Assembly: GCA_030147855.1 (NCBI GenBank)
Contig: JASBUO010000010.1
Coordinates: 1 to 43,423 of the forward strand
Direction: 5' to 3'
DNA from: Gammaproteobacteria bacterium
GTDB taxonomy: Bacteria > Pseudomonadota > Gammaproteobacteria > Legionellales > Legionellaceae
DNA: 43,423 nucleotides
This document shows positions 25,810 through 35,596 of this stretch, in pieces. The translations under genes were made by a program, and so were the position numbers. The first letter of the stretch is position 1, and every line of letters starts with the position of its first letter. Below the pieces are notes generated by a model. The model ran no database searches, was not told where the DNA came from, and saw nothing but the letters and a program-made list of their open reading frames with translations.

Positions 25810-27890
25810 CACACACTACCCTGCAACAATGAAACATCCGCAACCGACTGCAGCAGCATTTGTAACCGTGCTAAAAGCTTTAAGCGGTTGGCCTTTAATG
25901 CAGCATTATCTACCATCACCATCACATCTTCAAAAAAAGCATTCACCGGCGGTTCAAGTGAAGCAAGTTCAAGCAAAATAGCGCCATACGCACGCTCTGC
26001 GTGTTGAACTGTTACAAAAGCTTCAAGGGATGTAATACGCTCAAAAAGCGCTTTTTCAGCAGGCATATCAAACAGTGCCTCGTCTACCATCAGCGCGTTC
26101 TCAACGCCAAAATTTAAGTCTGCCTGCTTTAACAGTTTTGTGACACGCTTTGATGCAGCACTTAATGCGATTGCTTCAGGTCGCTTTTCAAACCCTTCTA
26201 GCGCATTCACGCGTACGTCTAAATCACGCAAACAATCTGACTGCTTGGCAAGTGCGGCTCGCACGCGCCCTACCGCAACACCTTGATAAAATGCAGGTAA
26301 ACGCTCCAAAATAAACGCTTTTACTGTATCGGTAAGTGCATTGTCTGCTTCAAATAGTGTACCGTAAGCTATTTTTGCATGCTTTAAACAAACAGACAGT
26401 GGCAACGACACAGGCAGTGCATTCAAGACACGAATCACCGCTAAAGCGTGGCGTCTTAGCTTGAAAGGATCGCGCTCACCTGTAGGCTTTTGTCCAATAC
26501 CAAAAATACCCACCAAGGTATCTAGTCTATCAACTAATGATAATAAAAGCCCTAATACGCTCTCAGGCAAACTATCTGCCGAAAAACGCGGTAAATATTG
26601 CTCTTTGAGTGCTTGTGCTACATCTTCGGATTCACCATCATACAAAGCGTAATAATACCCCATTGTTCCTTGTAATTCTGGAAACTCACCCACCATACCC
26701 GTTAACAAGTCGCACTTAGAAAGCTTTACTGCGCGCCGTGCTACTTCGGTTTGCAAACCAAGCAAGGGTGCAATCTCGGCTGCCAATATGCCCATCCGCA
26801 TGACTTTGTCATACAAGCTGCCAAGCTTTGATTGAAACACTACCTTTTGCATGGCATCAACACGCGATAATAAAGTCCGCTTTTTATCTTCCATATAAAA
26901 AAATGCAGCATCACTCAAACGCGCATACATCACACGTTCATTACCATAAATCACATGTGATGGGTGAGTGCTTTTAATATTTGAAATCGTGATAAAATGC
27001 GGTAAGAGTGCGCCTTTTTTATCTTGAACTGCAAAACACTTTTGATGCACCTGCATCGATTCAATCAGTACTTCTCGCGGTACATCTAAAAACTCAGGCG
27101 AAAAATCTACTAATAATGCCTCAGACCACTCCACAATGGAGGTCACTTCATCAAGCAGCCGCTCAGGTATGAGGGCTTCTGCATCACGCCCCTTAAGCAA
27201 TTGATTAACTGCGTTAACCACTAACGCACGACGCTCTGAAAAATCAGCTACAACAAAAGCTTCACGTAGTTTACTGGCATATTGTGCGGGAAAGTCGAGT
27301 GTTATTGCTTGTGGATGATGGTAACGATGTCCGTGTGTTTCTCGACCAGATGCACATCCAAAGCATGAAACATCAATGACATTTTTTCCGAGCAACAAAA
27401 CCACCCAGTGCACAGGCCGCACAAAGCTGTCCTCACCCTCCCCCCAACGCATGAGTTTTGGAATAGGTAATTTCTGAAGTGCGTTTTTGACAATACCAGG
27501 CAACAACTCTGCTGTATTTAACCCAGTCTCTGTTGCTTCATAAACAAACCTCGCTCCTTTAGGAGTATCTCGGACTACTAACTCTTCAATGGATACGCCA
27601 TTTGAACGTGCAAACCCCTCTAATGCTTTGGAAGGCGTGCCATCTGCATTAAAACCGACCTCTTTTTTAGGACCCTCTTTTGAAACTTCTCTAGGTGCTT
27701 GCTCTAATTGAACCCCTTGAATCCAAACAGCAAGCCGCCTTGGTGTTGCAAAGGCGGTCACGTCACCATAGGTTAAACGTGCTTCATCGAGCCCTGCTTT
27801 CATATGTGTTGCTAGTGCATCTCCAAGCACAGGCACCGCACCTGAGGGCAACTCTTCAAGACCTACTTCAAATAAAACATCACGCGACAT
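25809..27890 (-). CDS. glyS: Glycyl-tRNA synthetase beta subunit
   Basis: Beta chain of the bacterial alpha2beta2 glycyl-tRNA synthetase, 693 aa (usual about 690). It begins [15 protein letters not shown], the family's opening motif, and includes the HD-like and C-terminal anticodon-binding regions. It provides tRNA recognition for the catalytic alpha subunit. The start overlaps glyQ by 11 bases. Confidence 0.97.
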   Translation of the reverse strand: MSRDVLFEVGLEELPSGAVPVLGDALATHMKAGLDEARLTYGDVTAFATPRRLAVWIQGVQLEQAPREVSKEGPKKEVGFNADGTPSKALEGFARSNGVSIEELVVRDTPKGARFVYEATETGLNTAELLPGIVKNALQKLPIPKLMRWGEGEDSFVRPVHWVVLLLGKNVIDVSCFGCASGRETHGHRYHHPQAITLDFPAQYASKLREAFVVADFSERRALVVNAVNQLLKGRDAEALIPERLLDEVTSIVEWSEALLVDFSPEFLDVPREVLIESMQVHQKCFAVQDKKGALLPHFITISNIKSTHPSHVIYGNERVMYARLSDAAFFYMEDKKRTLLSRVDAMQKVVFQSKLGSLYDKVMRMGILAAEIAPLLGLQTEVARRAVKLSKCDLLTGMVGEFPELQGTMGYYYALYDGESEDVAQALKEQYLPRFSADSLPESVLGLLLSLVDRLDTLVGIFGIGQKPTGERDPFKLRRHALAVIRVLNALPVSLPLSVCLKHAKIAYGTLFEADNALTDTVKAFILERLPAFYQGVAVGRVRAALAKQSDCLRDLDVRVNALEGFEKRPEAIALSAASKRVTKLLKQADLNFGVENALMVDEALFDMPAEKALFERITSLEAFVTVQHAERAYGAILLELASLEPPVNAFFEDVMVMVDNAALKANRLKLLARLQMLLQSVADVSLLQGSV

Positions 27891-28788
27891 CTTCAGCCAC
27901 CTTTATCAATGGAAACCCAAGTGCTTCTCGCGCCGCATAATACACTTCAGCAACCTTTCTAGATAAATTACGAACTCGAAGAATATAACGCTGACGCTCT
28001 GTCACAGACAGTGCACCACGTGCATCCAGTATGTTAAACACATGAGAGGCATGCATGACCATTTCATAAGCTGGCAAGGGTAACTGCTTTTCAAGCACTT
28101 GATTTGCTTCTTTCTCATAGGCGTCAAACTGCTCAAATAACCAAGGCACATTTGCAAGTTCAAAATGATACGTCGACATTTCAACTTCTTGCCTGTGAAA
28201 TACGTCGCCATACGTAACCACTGTGTCGCCAGTCACACACCACGGCAAGTCATAAACGTTATCTACCCCTAAAATAGACATCGCCAAACGCTCAAGCCCA
28301 TAGGTTAGCTCACCGGTAACCGGCGTACACTGCAACCCACCTGCCTGTTGAAAGTAAGTAAACTGGGAAACTTCCATCCCATTTTGCCATACTTCCCAGC
28401 CAAGCCCCCAAGCGCCCAGTGTGGGCGACTCCCAATTATCCTCGACAAATCGAATGTCATCCAACAATACGTCAACCCCTAATGCACGTAATGAGTCGAG
28501 ATACTTTTCTTGAATATCAATGGGAGATGGTTTTAATACAACCTGAAACTGATAATAGTGCTGCAGGCGATTTGGATTATCGCCATAACGGCCATCTGTA
28601 GGTCGCCTTGAAGGCTGCACATAGGCAGCGCGCCAAGGCTCAGGGCCTATGGCACGCAAAAAAGTAGCCGGATGAAACGTTCCGGCGCCCACTTCTAAGT
28701 CGAGCGGCTGTAAAACCACACAGCCTTCTGCCGCCCAAAACGCTTGAAGTGTCAGAATAATATCCTGAAACGTTGTTGGTTTACCCAT
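27880..28788 (-). CDS. glyQ: Glycyl-tRNA synthetase alpha subunit
   Basis: Catalytic alpha chain of the heterotetrameric glycyl-tRNA synthetase, 302 aa. Recognisable features are the N-terminal [10 protein letters not shown], the class II segment [20 protein letters not shown] and [20 protein letters not shown]. Only five bases separate it from the dsbA-like gene upstream, so they probably share a transcript. Confidence 0.97.
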   Translation of the reverse strand: MGKPTTFQDIILTLQAFWAAEGCVVLQPLDLEVGAGTFHPATFLRAIGPEPWRAAYVQPSRRPTDGRYGDNPNRLQHYYQFQVVLKPSPIDIQEKYLDSLRALGVDVLLDDIRFVEDNWESPTLGAWGLGWEVWQNGMEVSQFTYFQQAGGLQCTPVTGELTYGLERLAMSILGVDNVYDLPWCVTGDTVVTYGDVFHRQEVEMSTYHFELANVPWLFEQFDAYEKEANQVLEKQLPLPAYEMVMHASHVFNILDARGALSVTERQRYILRVRNLSRKVAEVYYAAREALGFPLIKVAEDVA

Positions 28789-28793
28789 AAAAC

Positions 28794-29573
28794 TTACGAC
28801 TTATCTGCTTGGCTTACCAAATCTTGAAGCGATTCAAGTGTTGCAGCCCCTGGAATAAAGGTTGGCTCGCGCTCTGCATCAAATTTACCATTTGGTGTAG
28901 ACGCCAAAATGAACGCAGGTGTTCCCATTAAGTTCAATTTTTCAGCCAATGCTTGGTTCATTGCAAGCTCATCCGTAATTGCTTGACTTTGCATATCTTG
29001 CTTTAACTTCGCCATGTCAAGGCCAACCGATTGTGCCGTTGACATTACCAATGCGTCATCCAGACGCTTGTCAATTTTAAGTAATGCCGCTTGCATTTCT
29101 GCATACTTGCCTTGTTTAGCTGCCGCAAGCGCTGCACGAGACGCAGTTTCCGAACGCTTACCAAAAATGGGTAATTCTTTATAAATCACGCGTAATTTTG
29201 GATTTTTGGTAGAAAGCTCACCAATAATAGGCTTCATACGTTTACAGTGCACACACTGATAATCAAAGAACTCAACAATGGTGACATTTCCGTTTGGATT
29301 TCCTGTAAAAGCACCATCAGGTTTAAAGAGTTGGTCTGCGTTTTTCAAAATAGCAGACTTTGCAACGTGCTGCATTTCGTCTTGTTGTTTTTTTTGCAGC
29401 GCTTGAGATGCCTCTAACAACACTTCAGGATGATTAACTAAATAATCATGCACCACTTGTTCGACTTGTTTTTTTTGTGGTGCTGCCATCGTGGCGTCAA
29501 CTGCTGAATGTGCCATTCCAGCACTCAGCAAGGCACTTGCTATGACGGTTGCTTGTAGATTAATTCGCTTCAC
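28794..29573 (-). CDS. DsbA-family periplasmic thiol-disulfide protein (Com1/ScsC-like)
   Basis: Secreted thioredoxin-fold protein. The better start is the GTG at 29573 (259 aa), which has GGGGAG seven bases upstream and opens a clean signal peptide ending in AGMAHS. An ATG 48 bases earlier gives a non-signal-like extension. After the signal comes a helical region of about 50 residues containing [16 protein letters not shown], the N-terminal oligomerisation segment of ScsC/Com1-type proteins. The redox site CVHC lies in [12 protein letters not shown] and the cis-proline loop in LMGTPAF. The active-site cysteines are the only two in the mature protein. Coxiella Com1 and Legionella DsbA2 are the closest named relatives I recall; isomerase or oxidase role is open. 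Confidence 0.85.
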   Translation of the reverse strand: MKRINLQATVIASALLSAGMAHSAVDATMAAPQKKQVEQVVHDYLVNHPEVLLEASQALQKKQQDEMQHVAKSAILKNADQLFKPDGAFTGNPNGNVTIVEFFDYQCVHCKRMKPIIGELSTKNPKLRVIYKELPIFGKRSETASRAALAAAKQGKYAEMQAALLKIDKRLDDALVMSTAQSVGLDMAKLKQDMQSQAITDELAMNQALAEKLNLMGTPAFILASTPNGKFDAEREPTFIPGAATLESLQDLVSQADKS

Positions 29574-29636
29574 GATATTTCTCCCCTTATCGCAGTTAGA
29601 TTGCGAAACAGAACGTAGCATCTGTTCCCTTTAATT

Positions 29637-31799
29637 TCAAGCAAGATTTGCATACGCTGCAACCAACCACTTGCTTCCATGTGCCTTAAAGTTCACTTGT
29701 AATCGTGTATGAGCACCACTGCCCTCTAAGGCCAATACAACGCCTGAACCAAATTTAGCATGGGTGACTTCCTGACCTAAGCGAAAACCTCCTGGTACAT
29801 CCTCTTGATACACAGGAGCCGTGCTACGACGCACCATATCTTTTGCCATCGGCGTATAACTTTTACGCCCGACGCGAATTTCATCCAGTAGATTGCTCGG
29901 CAACTCTTGTAAAAATCGAGAAGGTCTGTGGTATTCCTCTCGTCCATGCTGACGTCTAATTTCTGCATGGGTAATCACAAGCTTTTCCATCGCACGCGTC
30001 ATTCCCACATAACAAAGCCTACGCTCTTCTTCAAGACGCGCTTCATCTTCTGCAGATTGCCGTCCAGGAAAAAGCCCCTCTTCCATGCCCACCAGAAAAA
30101 CCAGCGGAAACTCAAGGCCTTTCGCTGCATGCAAGGTCATTAAATGAACATGAGGCACACTTGTATCTGCTTGCCGCTCCCCCCCTTCAAGCGAGGCATG
30201 TGCTAAGAAGTCACTCAACAACTCAAAAGCATTCAATGCCTCTTGCTCTTCTTCATACTGCCTTGCTGCGTGCATCAACTCTTCGATATTTTCACGCTTT
30301 GCCTCGGCGCGCTCGCCCTTCATAGTTGCAAAATGCTGACGTACACCACTCATATCAAGCATACCTTCGACTTGCACTTCAAGTGTCTCTGATAATAATT
30401 TCTCTTGCATGCTTTCGATTAACTGTAAAAAGCCTGTGAGTGCATTACCTGCCCTAGATGAAAAAATACCCTCACCCAGCTGCTTCAGTGTGGTTTGCCA
30501 TAATGACACACCCTGCTCTCGCGCTTCTTGCCGTATCGTTTCAAGCGTTTTCTCCCCAATCCCACGTGTTGGAAAGTTCACCACGCGCTCAAAAGCAACA
30601 TCATCCTCAACATTTGTCATTAAACGCAAGTATGCCAATGCATCTTTAATTTCAGAGCGCTCAAAAAAACGTACCCCTCCGTGAATATGATATGCAATGC
30701 CTGCGCGCAACAGTGCTTCCTCAAGCACACGAGACTGCGCATTAGAACGATATAAAATGGCAATATCATCAGGTGACACGCCTTCATTCATGGCTATTTC
30801 AATCCGCTCGGTTACAAAGCGCGCTTCATCTAATTCATTTAAGGCGCCATATACGGTTATTTTTTCGCCATCATCGCTCTCAGTCCACAAATTTTTACCA
30901 AGCCGTGTTGTATTATGCGTAATGAGCGCATTTGCAGCCGACAAAATAGTGCCTGTTGAACGATAGTTCTGTTCCAGCCGCACCACATTTGTGCCTAAAA
31001 AGTCGTTCGAAAATCGCTGAATGTTTTCAACTTTTGCACCGCGCCAACCATAAATGGACTGATCGTCATCACCAACCGCCATGACACTGGTATTTACGCC
31101 CGCAAGCAGGCGAATCCAGGCATATTGCACAGTATTGGTATCTTGAAACTCATCGACTAAAATCACTTGAAAGCGGTTTTGGTAATGCGCCAGCAGCTCT
31201 GCATTATCACGCAGTAACTCATGACATCGCAGCAACAGCTCAGCAAAATCAATAACACCTGCCACACGACACGCCTGTTCATATGCCTCATACACCGAAA
31301 GCCATGTGCGACCAGGGCCATAAGAAGGCACTTTCACATGTGAGGGACGGAGCCCTTCATCTTTACGTGCATTAATAAACGCTTGTGCTTGCTTAGGAGG
31401 CCATTGGTCTGTTTCAAGGTTAAGAGAGGCCATAACGCGTTTAATTAAACGCGATTGGTCATCGCTATCTAAAATTTGAAAGTGCTCAGGTAATCCTGCT
31501 TCTTTATGGTGCAGCCTCAGTAAACGGTGACACAAACCATGAAAAGTACCCACCATGAGCCCCTCTGCACCATAAGGTAGCATATCGCGCAGACGCGCTT
31601 TCATTTCACCAGCCGCTTTATTAGTAAATGTCACTGCCAAAATGGCATAAGGGGAAAGGCCATGCTCCGAAATTAAATAAGCCACGCGGCTCACCAAAAC
31701 ACGCGTTTTTCCGCTGCCAGCACCCGCCAACACCAATACATTTCCCATCGGTGCGGTCACTGCCTCACGCTGCCGTTCATTTAAACTTGTTAAAGCCAT
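29637..31799 (-). CDS. uvrD: DNA helicase II, UvrD/PcrA type
   Basis: Superfamily 1A 3'-5' helicase of nucleotide excision and mismatch repair, about 720 aa. I chose the ATG at 31799, with GGATGA upstream, over the in-frame GTG at 31817. Motifs in order: I (AGAGSGKTR), Ia (TFTNKAAGEMK), II (VDEFQDTN), III (GDDDQSIYGWRGA), IV (LEQNYRST), V (LMTLHAAKGLEF) and VI (EERRLCYVGMTRA). The short basic C-terminal domain (FRLGQEVTHAKFGSGVV) is the Tudor-like RNA polymerase-binding module. Confidence 0.95.
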   Translation of the reverse strand: MALTSLNERQREAVTAPMGNVLVLAGAGSGKTRVLVSRVAYLISEHGLSPYAILAVTFTNKAAGEMKARLRDMLPYGAEGLMVGTFHGLCHRLLRLHHKEAGLPEHFQILDSDDQSRLIKRVMASLNLETDQWPPKQAQAFINARKDEGLRPSHVKVPSYGPGRTWLSVYEAYEQACRVAGVIDFAELLLRCHELLRDNAELLAHYQNRFQVILVDEFQDTNTVQYAWIRLLAGVNTSVMAVGDDDQSIYGWRGAKVENIQRFSNDFLGTNVVRLEQNYRSTGTILSAANALITHNTTRLGKNLWTESDDGEKITVYGALNELDEARFVTERIEIAMNEGVSPDDIAILYRSNAQSRVLEEALLRAGIAYHIHGGVRFFERSEIKDALAYLRLMTNVEDDVAFERVVNFPTRGIGEKTLETIRQEAREQGVSLWQTTLKQLGEGIFSSRAGNALTGFLQLIESMQEKLLSETLEVQVEGMLDMSGVRQHFATMKGERAEAKRENIEELMHAARQYEEEQEALNAFELLSDFLAHASLEGGERQADTSVPHVHLMTLHAAKGLEFPLVFLVGMEEGLFPGRQSAEDEARLEEERRLCYVGMTRAMEKLVITHAEIRRQHGREEYHRPSRFLQELPSNLLDEIRVGRKSYTPMAKDMVRRSTAPVYQEDVPGGFRLGQEVTHAKFGSGVVLALEGSGAHTRLQVNFKAHGSKWLVAAYANLA

Positions 31800-31938
31800 T
31801 TCATCCAAAACAAACACTCCAAACCGGTCAATTGTTCAAAACAAACTTTATTCTACACGGAAGAGCTCTTCACACCTACACCCGATTCTGTTGTACTATA
31901 ACATTTTAATCTTTAAGATAAGTCAAAAAGTACATACT

Positions 31939-32751
31939 ATGCCCCGTCATTTATTGAGTGCTATCAAAAGGACATCGCTTGCCATAACGTTTTTGGGACT
32001 TGCAAGCTGTGTTGCTGTTGGCCCTAATCCTGACGACCCCTATGAGTCCATTAACCGAAAGATTTTTGCATTTAATACGCAATTTGATAAACACATCGTA
32101 CAACCCCCAACAAAATTATACGTTGCTGCTATTCCCGCCCCAATCCGTGCAGGCATTAATAATATTTATAACAATATCAATATGCTCCCAACCGTTGCTA
32201 ATGATGTGCTTCAGGCTGACTTCCAACAAGCCATTTTAGATACTTGGCGTTTTATTATTAATAGCAGTATGGGTATTGGTGGTATTTTTGATGTGGCAAG
32301 CCAGTGCACCTTACCCATACACGAAAATGATTTAGGCATTACGTTTGCAAAATGGGGTGATAAACATTCACCTTACATTATCATTCCTTTTCTTGGGCCA
32401 AGTACCATCCGAGATGGCATGGGGCTCATCTTCGACTATACTTTTTTTACGCCATACCCCTATATCCGCAGAGACTTAATCATTGAAGGTCTTTTAATCC
32501 TGCGCTATGTCGATTTGCGCTCTCGTATGTTTGATACTGACAGACTCATGCGTGAAGCACCCGACCCCTACGCCTTTATGCGAGAAGCATACTTACAGCA
32601 TCGCAACTATCTAATTCGTGGTGAAGAAGCCATCGCTGCCGGCGCATTGTATGTGGACGATGAAGAGTCAGCACCAGATCCTGACCAAATTCTGAGTAAT
32701 GACCCACCTGATGGAAAGAAAAACCCTGAGTTTCCTTTAACCACCAATTGA
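31939..32751 (+). CDS. mlaA: MlaA (VacJ) outer-membrane lipoprotein
   Basis: Outer-membrane component of the Mla pathway that removes phospholipids from the outer leaflet. The ATG at 31939 gives 270 aa with a lipobox LASC (lipidated C24). The family core DPYESINRKIFAFN follows directly, then NNIYNNINMLPTVANDVLQ and GIGGIFDVASQ. The usual mlaBCDEF genes are not adjacent. The leader has no strong ribosome site; a weak promoter (TTGTAC, 17 bases, TAAGAT) ends at 31919. Confidence 0.93.
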   Translation: MPRHLLSAIKRTSLAITFLGLASCVAVGPNPDDPYESINRKIFAFNTQFDKHIVQPPTKLYVAAIPAPIRAGINNIYNNINMLPTVANDVLQADFQQAILDTWRFIINSSMGIGGIFDVASQCTLPIHENDLGITFAKWGDKHSPYIIIPFLGPSTIRDGMGLIFDYTFFTPYPYIRRDLIIEGLLILRYVDLRSRMFDTDRLMREAPDPYAFMREAYLQHRNYLIRGEEAIAAGALYVDDEESAPDPDQILSNDPPDGKKNPEFPLTTN

Positions 32752-32840
32752 AAAGCCCAGGCGCTCAGGGCACACCTTCAGACACAACCTATTTTTTCTG
32801 CTATGATGATGAGCCTATTTTTTCCTACAAGGAGTTTGTT

Positions 32841-33125
32841 ATGCTTCAAGAAGTTGCCCAACAATATAGTCATTCCATTCAAACGTTTTACCTGCTTATT
32901 TTACTCATTAATGCACTCATACACGTCTTATTTGCGGGCGCTGTTGCAAAAGATGCAGGCCGTATTCAAAAAAGTGGCTCACATACCGCACTGGTGGCAG
33001 CACCTACTTGGGCATTTGCAACTTTAATTGGTGGCGTTATGGTGGCAGCTGTATACTGGTTTATCCACCACTCAACCCTCACACGCCCAGCTGTATCAAC
33101 ACATAATGTAAGTAAGACGTCGTAA
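32841..33125 (+). CDS. Small two-helix inner-membrane protein of unknown function
   Basis: Not recognised. AAGGAG six bases before the ATG at 32841 fixes the start and gives 94 aa, although the frame is open back into mlaA. Two hydrophobic helices (about residues 16-36 and 53-75) flank a short charged loop (AKDAGRIQKSG), with a polar tail rich in T, S and P. It starts 89 bases after mlaA and is probably in the same transcript. Confidence 0.75.
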   Translation: MLQEVAQQYSHSIQTFYLLILLINALIHVLFAGAVAKDAGRIQKSGSHTALVAAPTWAFATLIGGVMVAAVYWFIHHSTLTRPAVSTHNVSKTS

Positions 33126-33218
33126 ATCCTGTGGCTGTGACCCTGACTTACGCCTTTGGCCCCCTTTGGGGCAAACATTCAAAAAGATCTTGTTGTTGCA
33201 AAGCCACTTGTAGCTGAA

Positions 33219-33273
33219 GCGACCCAGCGACCTTAAATAAAAATAAAGTCACTGGGTTGCCGCGCAGGCAACC
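33219..33273. repeat. Nested inverted repeats in the gap between the small membrane gene and perM
   Basis: Two overlapping foldable structures lie in the 287-base gene-free gap 33126-33412. Arms 33219-33231 (GCGACCCAGCGAC) and 33248-33260 pair over 13 bases with two G-T pairs and a 16-base A/T-rich loop. GGTTGCC (33255-33261) and GGCAACC (33267-33273) form a second, mutually exclusive 7-bp hairpin. They lie between convergent transcripts. This could be an extragenic palindromic repeat or terminator; no clear T-run follows. Confidence 0.4.
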
Positions 33274-33412
33274 TTGAGATAAGTTCTTTTACGGCCTTTG
33301 TCAGTTCCGCCACAGCATCTTCATTTTGCGTACCTCATTCAATCGCTTCAAATTGCCGTATGTATACTTTCAATTTTTCGGCAGACCCTAGAAAAAATTC
33401 CGCTAAATTTAG

Positions 33413-34468
33413 TCAGGGCGGGTCCGAATCATCAATATTCACCTTCCCATCTCTGGAAAGTAAGACTGCAAGTGGTCTTGTTGACTTAAAGTGCGTAAAT
33501 AAAATAATCATCATCATAGTAATGGGCACCGATAAAAACATGCCCAAAATTCCCCAAATAGCACCCCATAAACCGAGTGTAAATAAAATCACCAAAGGAC
33601 TTAAATTAAGCGAGCGCCCAAGATAACGCGGCTCGATGATATTTCCAATAATAAACTGCACCACAACCAAGCCTGAGGTAATCAGCACAAATGGCAACCA
33701 GCTTTGGAATTGTATCAGTGCTAATAAAGCGGGAAAAAGCGTTGCAATAATTGCCCCAATATTCGGAATATAACTCAAGAAAAAAATCAGAAGCGCCCAA
33801 AATTCGGCAAAATCAAGCCCAACCCAGGTCATAATGCCCCAACTGGCCAGCGCTGTCAAAAGCCCCATCAATGTTTTAAGCCCAAGATACGTTTGTGTGT
33901 CTTCAATGGTACGCGTAATTAGGCGTTTAATGACTTTTCTTTTCTCCTCTGACGATACCAGTAATGCAAGTTTTTGATGAAAGACCGATTGCTCAACAAA
34001 TAAAAAGCTCACATACAATGCAATGAGCACTGCAGAGCCCGCAACTGCTGTAAATCCACCATAAATGGTGACCAATATTTTTTGAAAATTGAGTTCATCC
34101 AAAAGCTTGTCGACATTCATCATTAATTTGGACAACAGCTGTTGATCAAACTGCCTCATCAAATGCTTAAAACTTGCTTGATAGCGCGTTGATGCATGGA
34201 TTACATCATTCACATTATCACTGACAATTGTAACAAGCCCCCAAATAAACCCTAGCACCACACAAAACGACAAGAGCATGCTTAAAAAGGCGGGCAAATA
34301 TTTTCCTAAAACAGGTAAACGTTGCATTGCATTATTGAGCGTATTCAATAAATTCCAAATAAGCAGAGCCATCATCCAAGGCAGTAAAAAACCACGCCCT
34401 GCCATCAGCAAATATCCAATTAAACAAACACTTATTAAAATAGCAGCAAACGTCAGCGCTCGATTCAT
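33413..34468 (-). CDS. AI-2E/PerM family membrane permease
   Basis: Integral membrane protein of 351 aa with about eight hydrophobic segments, of the AI-2E transporter (PerM/TqsA/YdiK) family. The C-terminal family signature is visible in SYIPNIGAIIATLFPALLAL and NIIEPRYLGRSLNLSPLVIL. Members export diverse small molecules or sodium, so the substrate cannot be named. The 450 bases upstream carry no gene. Confidence 0.88.
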   Translation of the reverse strand: MNRALTFAAILISVCLIGYLLMAGRGFLLPWMMALLIWNLLNTLNNAMQRLPVLGKYLPAFLSMLLSFCVVLGFIWGLVTIVSDNVNDVIHASTRYQASFKHLMRQFDQQLLSKLMMNVDKLLDELNFQKILVTIYGGFTAVAGSAVLIALYVSFLFVEQSVFHQKLALLVSSEEKRKVIKRLITRTIEDTQTYLGLKTLMGLLTALASWGIMTWVGLDFAEFWALLIFFLSYIPNIGAIIATLFPALLALIQFQSWLPFVLITSGLVVVQFIIGNIIEPRYLGRSLNLSPLVILFTLGLWGAIWGILGMFLSVPITMMMIILFTHFKSTRPLAVLLSRDGKVNIDDSDPP

Positions 34469-34918
34469 GTACTCAACCCTTTCAAAAACAAACGAATGAA
34501 CCCATCATGACACAAAAAAAAGTTCAAAACAGGCTTTGTCAAGACTGTTTTTTCAAAAAATTCTAGCTTAGAATAGTCCGTCGGCGTGTTTTTATACACG
34601 CCAAAGAAAAATGTGAATAAATCTAAAGCCCTTCTGAAAAAAATCTTAATTTCACTCCGAAAAAAAAACGTAATCTTATTGAAAAATAACGTTTTTTATA
34701 TTTCTTGTCGGCTATTTACCTTATCCACAAAAACTGTGGATAAGGTTGTGGGTAGAGTGAAAATTCTATTGAAAATAAGGACATTGGTTGGGTGCATCAA
34801 GGTCTGCCATCGTGTTTAAATTGAACCTGCCCCCATTCGCCCTGTCTGTGCGACCGGAACATAAGTAACACTGACAAAGCAGATAAAAGTAAATCAACAA
34901 AACCATGCACCTGCCACA
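34469..34918. other. 450-base gene-free AT-rich region
   Basis: Gap between perM and ldt, both on the minus strand. It contains long A and T runs, a 7-bp hairpin (GGCGTGT at 34583-34589 with ACACGCC at 34596-34602), and the DnaA-box palindrome at 34718-34746. The open frame at 34586-34819 is low-complexity, runs through the palindrome and has no ribosome site, so I do not call it a gene. A small RNA is possible but I could not recognise one. Confidence 0.6.
34718..34746. promoter_or_regulatory. Perfect palindrome of two DnaA boxes
   Basis: TTATCCACA (34721-34729) and its exact complement TGTGGATAA (34735-34743) are both the high-affinity DnaA box. The inverted repeat extends to 12 bases per arm (ACCTTATCCACA and TGTGGATAAGGT) around a 5-base AAAAC centre. 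It is flanked on the left by very AT-rich DNA. No replication-initiation genes are near, so a DnaA-binding regulatory or titration site is as likely as an origin. As a transcript it would form a stable hairpin, but no T-run follows on either strand. Confidence 0.6.
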
Positions 34919-35596
34919 CTACGTCATCGACTCACGCAGCCAGTCTCCGTCACCGTCTTCCTTCTCATAGGATAAAACAACCACTTGCGTGCCAAGCGTC
35001 ATGAAAGACTCATTCAACCATTTTGCAGCACTCGGTAACACGCGAATACATCCGTGGCTCGTATTGCCATGAGCAAAACCATAGCCTGCATGAATGGTAT
35101 AACCCCTAAAAAAATACATGCAGTAAGGCATCTTTGCGCCCCCTTCAGTGTCTATCGGGAACTCACTTGAGCGACAGTCCTCTCCACGCTTTCGATACAC
35201 TTTAAAGCTACCCGTCACCGTACGACACGGGCCATTCGTGTCTGCGCAGTAGTCCGCACCACCTGAAGCACGCCCAGTCATTACACGCGTACCGTCAGCG
35301 TCATAGGTAGCCCACGCAGGTATTTTGGGATCGAAAACAAACAACTTACGGCCTGTTGGATGAATCTTAAGTGGAAACTCTTTCTGCCCCCGCTTATCCC
35401 TCAAATAATGCAGCGTGTAATGCACCTGACCTGCATCATCGGTAACTACCGTTGATGCCACCTCTTCATCAGTCACACACGCCGAAAGCACCACACAAAG
35501 TAGCGCGACCGGCGTAATTCGCCACCCTTTTCGGATAACACGGTTATAAATGAGTTTACAGTAACGCCGAAAGCTCAAGTTTGACACATATATCAT
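34919..35596 (-). CDS. L,D-transpeptidase (YkuD domain) lipoprotein
   Basis: Periplasmic peptidoglycan L,D-transpeptidase of 225 aa. It has a lipobox LSAC (C40) after an N-terminal hydrophobic stretch, and the YkuD catalytic motif with His in TIHAGYGFAHG and Cys in NTSHGCIRV. Such enzymes make 3-3 crosslinks or attach lipoproteins to murein; Legionella EnhA carries the same domain. The start overlaps the ettA stop by four bases (ATGA). The unusually long basic N-terminus (about 28 residues before the hydrophobic core) leaves a later start possible. Confidence 0.88.
   Translation of the reverse strand: MIYVSNLSFRRYCKLIYNRVIRKGWRITPVALLCVVLSACVTDEEVASTVVTDDAGQVHYTLHYLRDKRGQKEFPLKIHPTGRKLFVFDPKIPAWATYDADGTRVMTGRASGGADYCADTNGPCRTVTGSFKVYRKRGEDCRSSEFPIDTEGGAKMPYCMYFFRGYTIHAGYGFAHGNTSHGCIRVLPSAAKWLNESFMTLGTQVVVLSYEKEDGDGDWLRESMT

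Noticed and set aside
31891-31941. Upstream TTG start for mlaA
   Set aside because: It would put 16 residues before the lipoprotein signal; the ATG at 31939 leaves a normal lipobox at residue 24.
32966-33178. Minus-strand open frame opposite the small membrane gene
   Set aside because: It is an antisense shadow of the better supported plus-strand gene and lacks a ribosome site.
34583-34602. Hairpin GGCGTGT/ACACGCC as a terminator
   Set aside because: No T-run follows it on either strand and no gene end is close.
34586-34819. Open frame of 77 codons in the AT-rich gap
   Set aside because: Low-complexity K/L/V/I composition, no ribosome site, and it runs straight through the DnaA-box palindrome. 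It looks like a chance frame in A-rich DNA.
34800-34918. Possible regulatory RNA of the CsrA-sponge kind downstream of ldt
   Set aside because: Only scattered GGA triplets were found, without the repeated hairpin pattern or a terminator.
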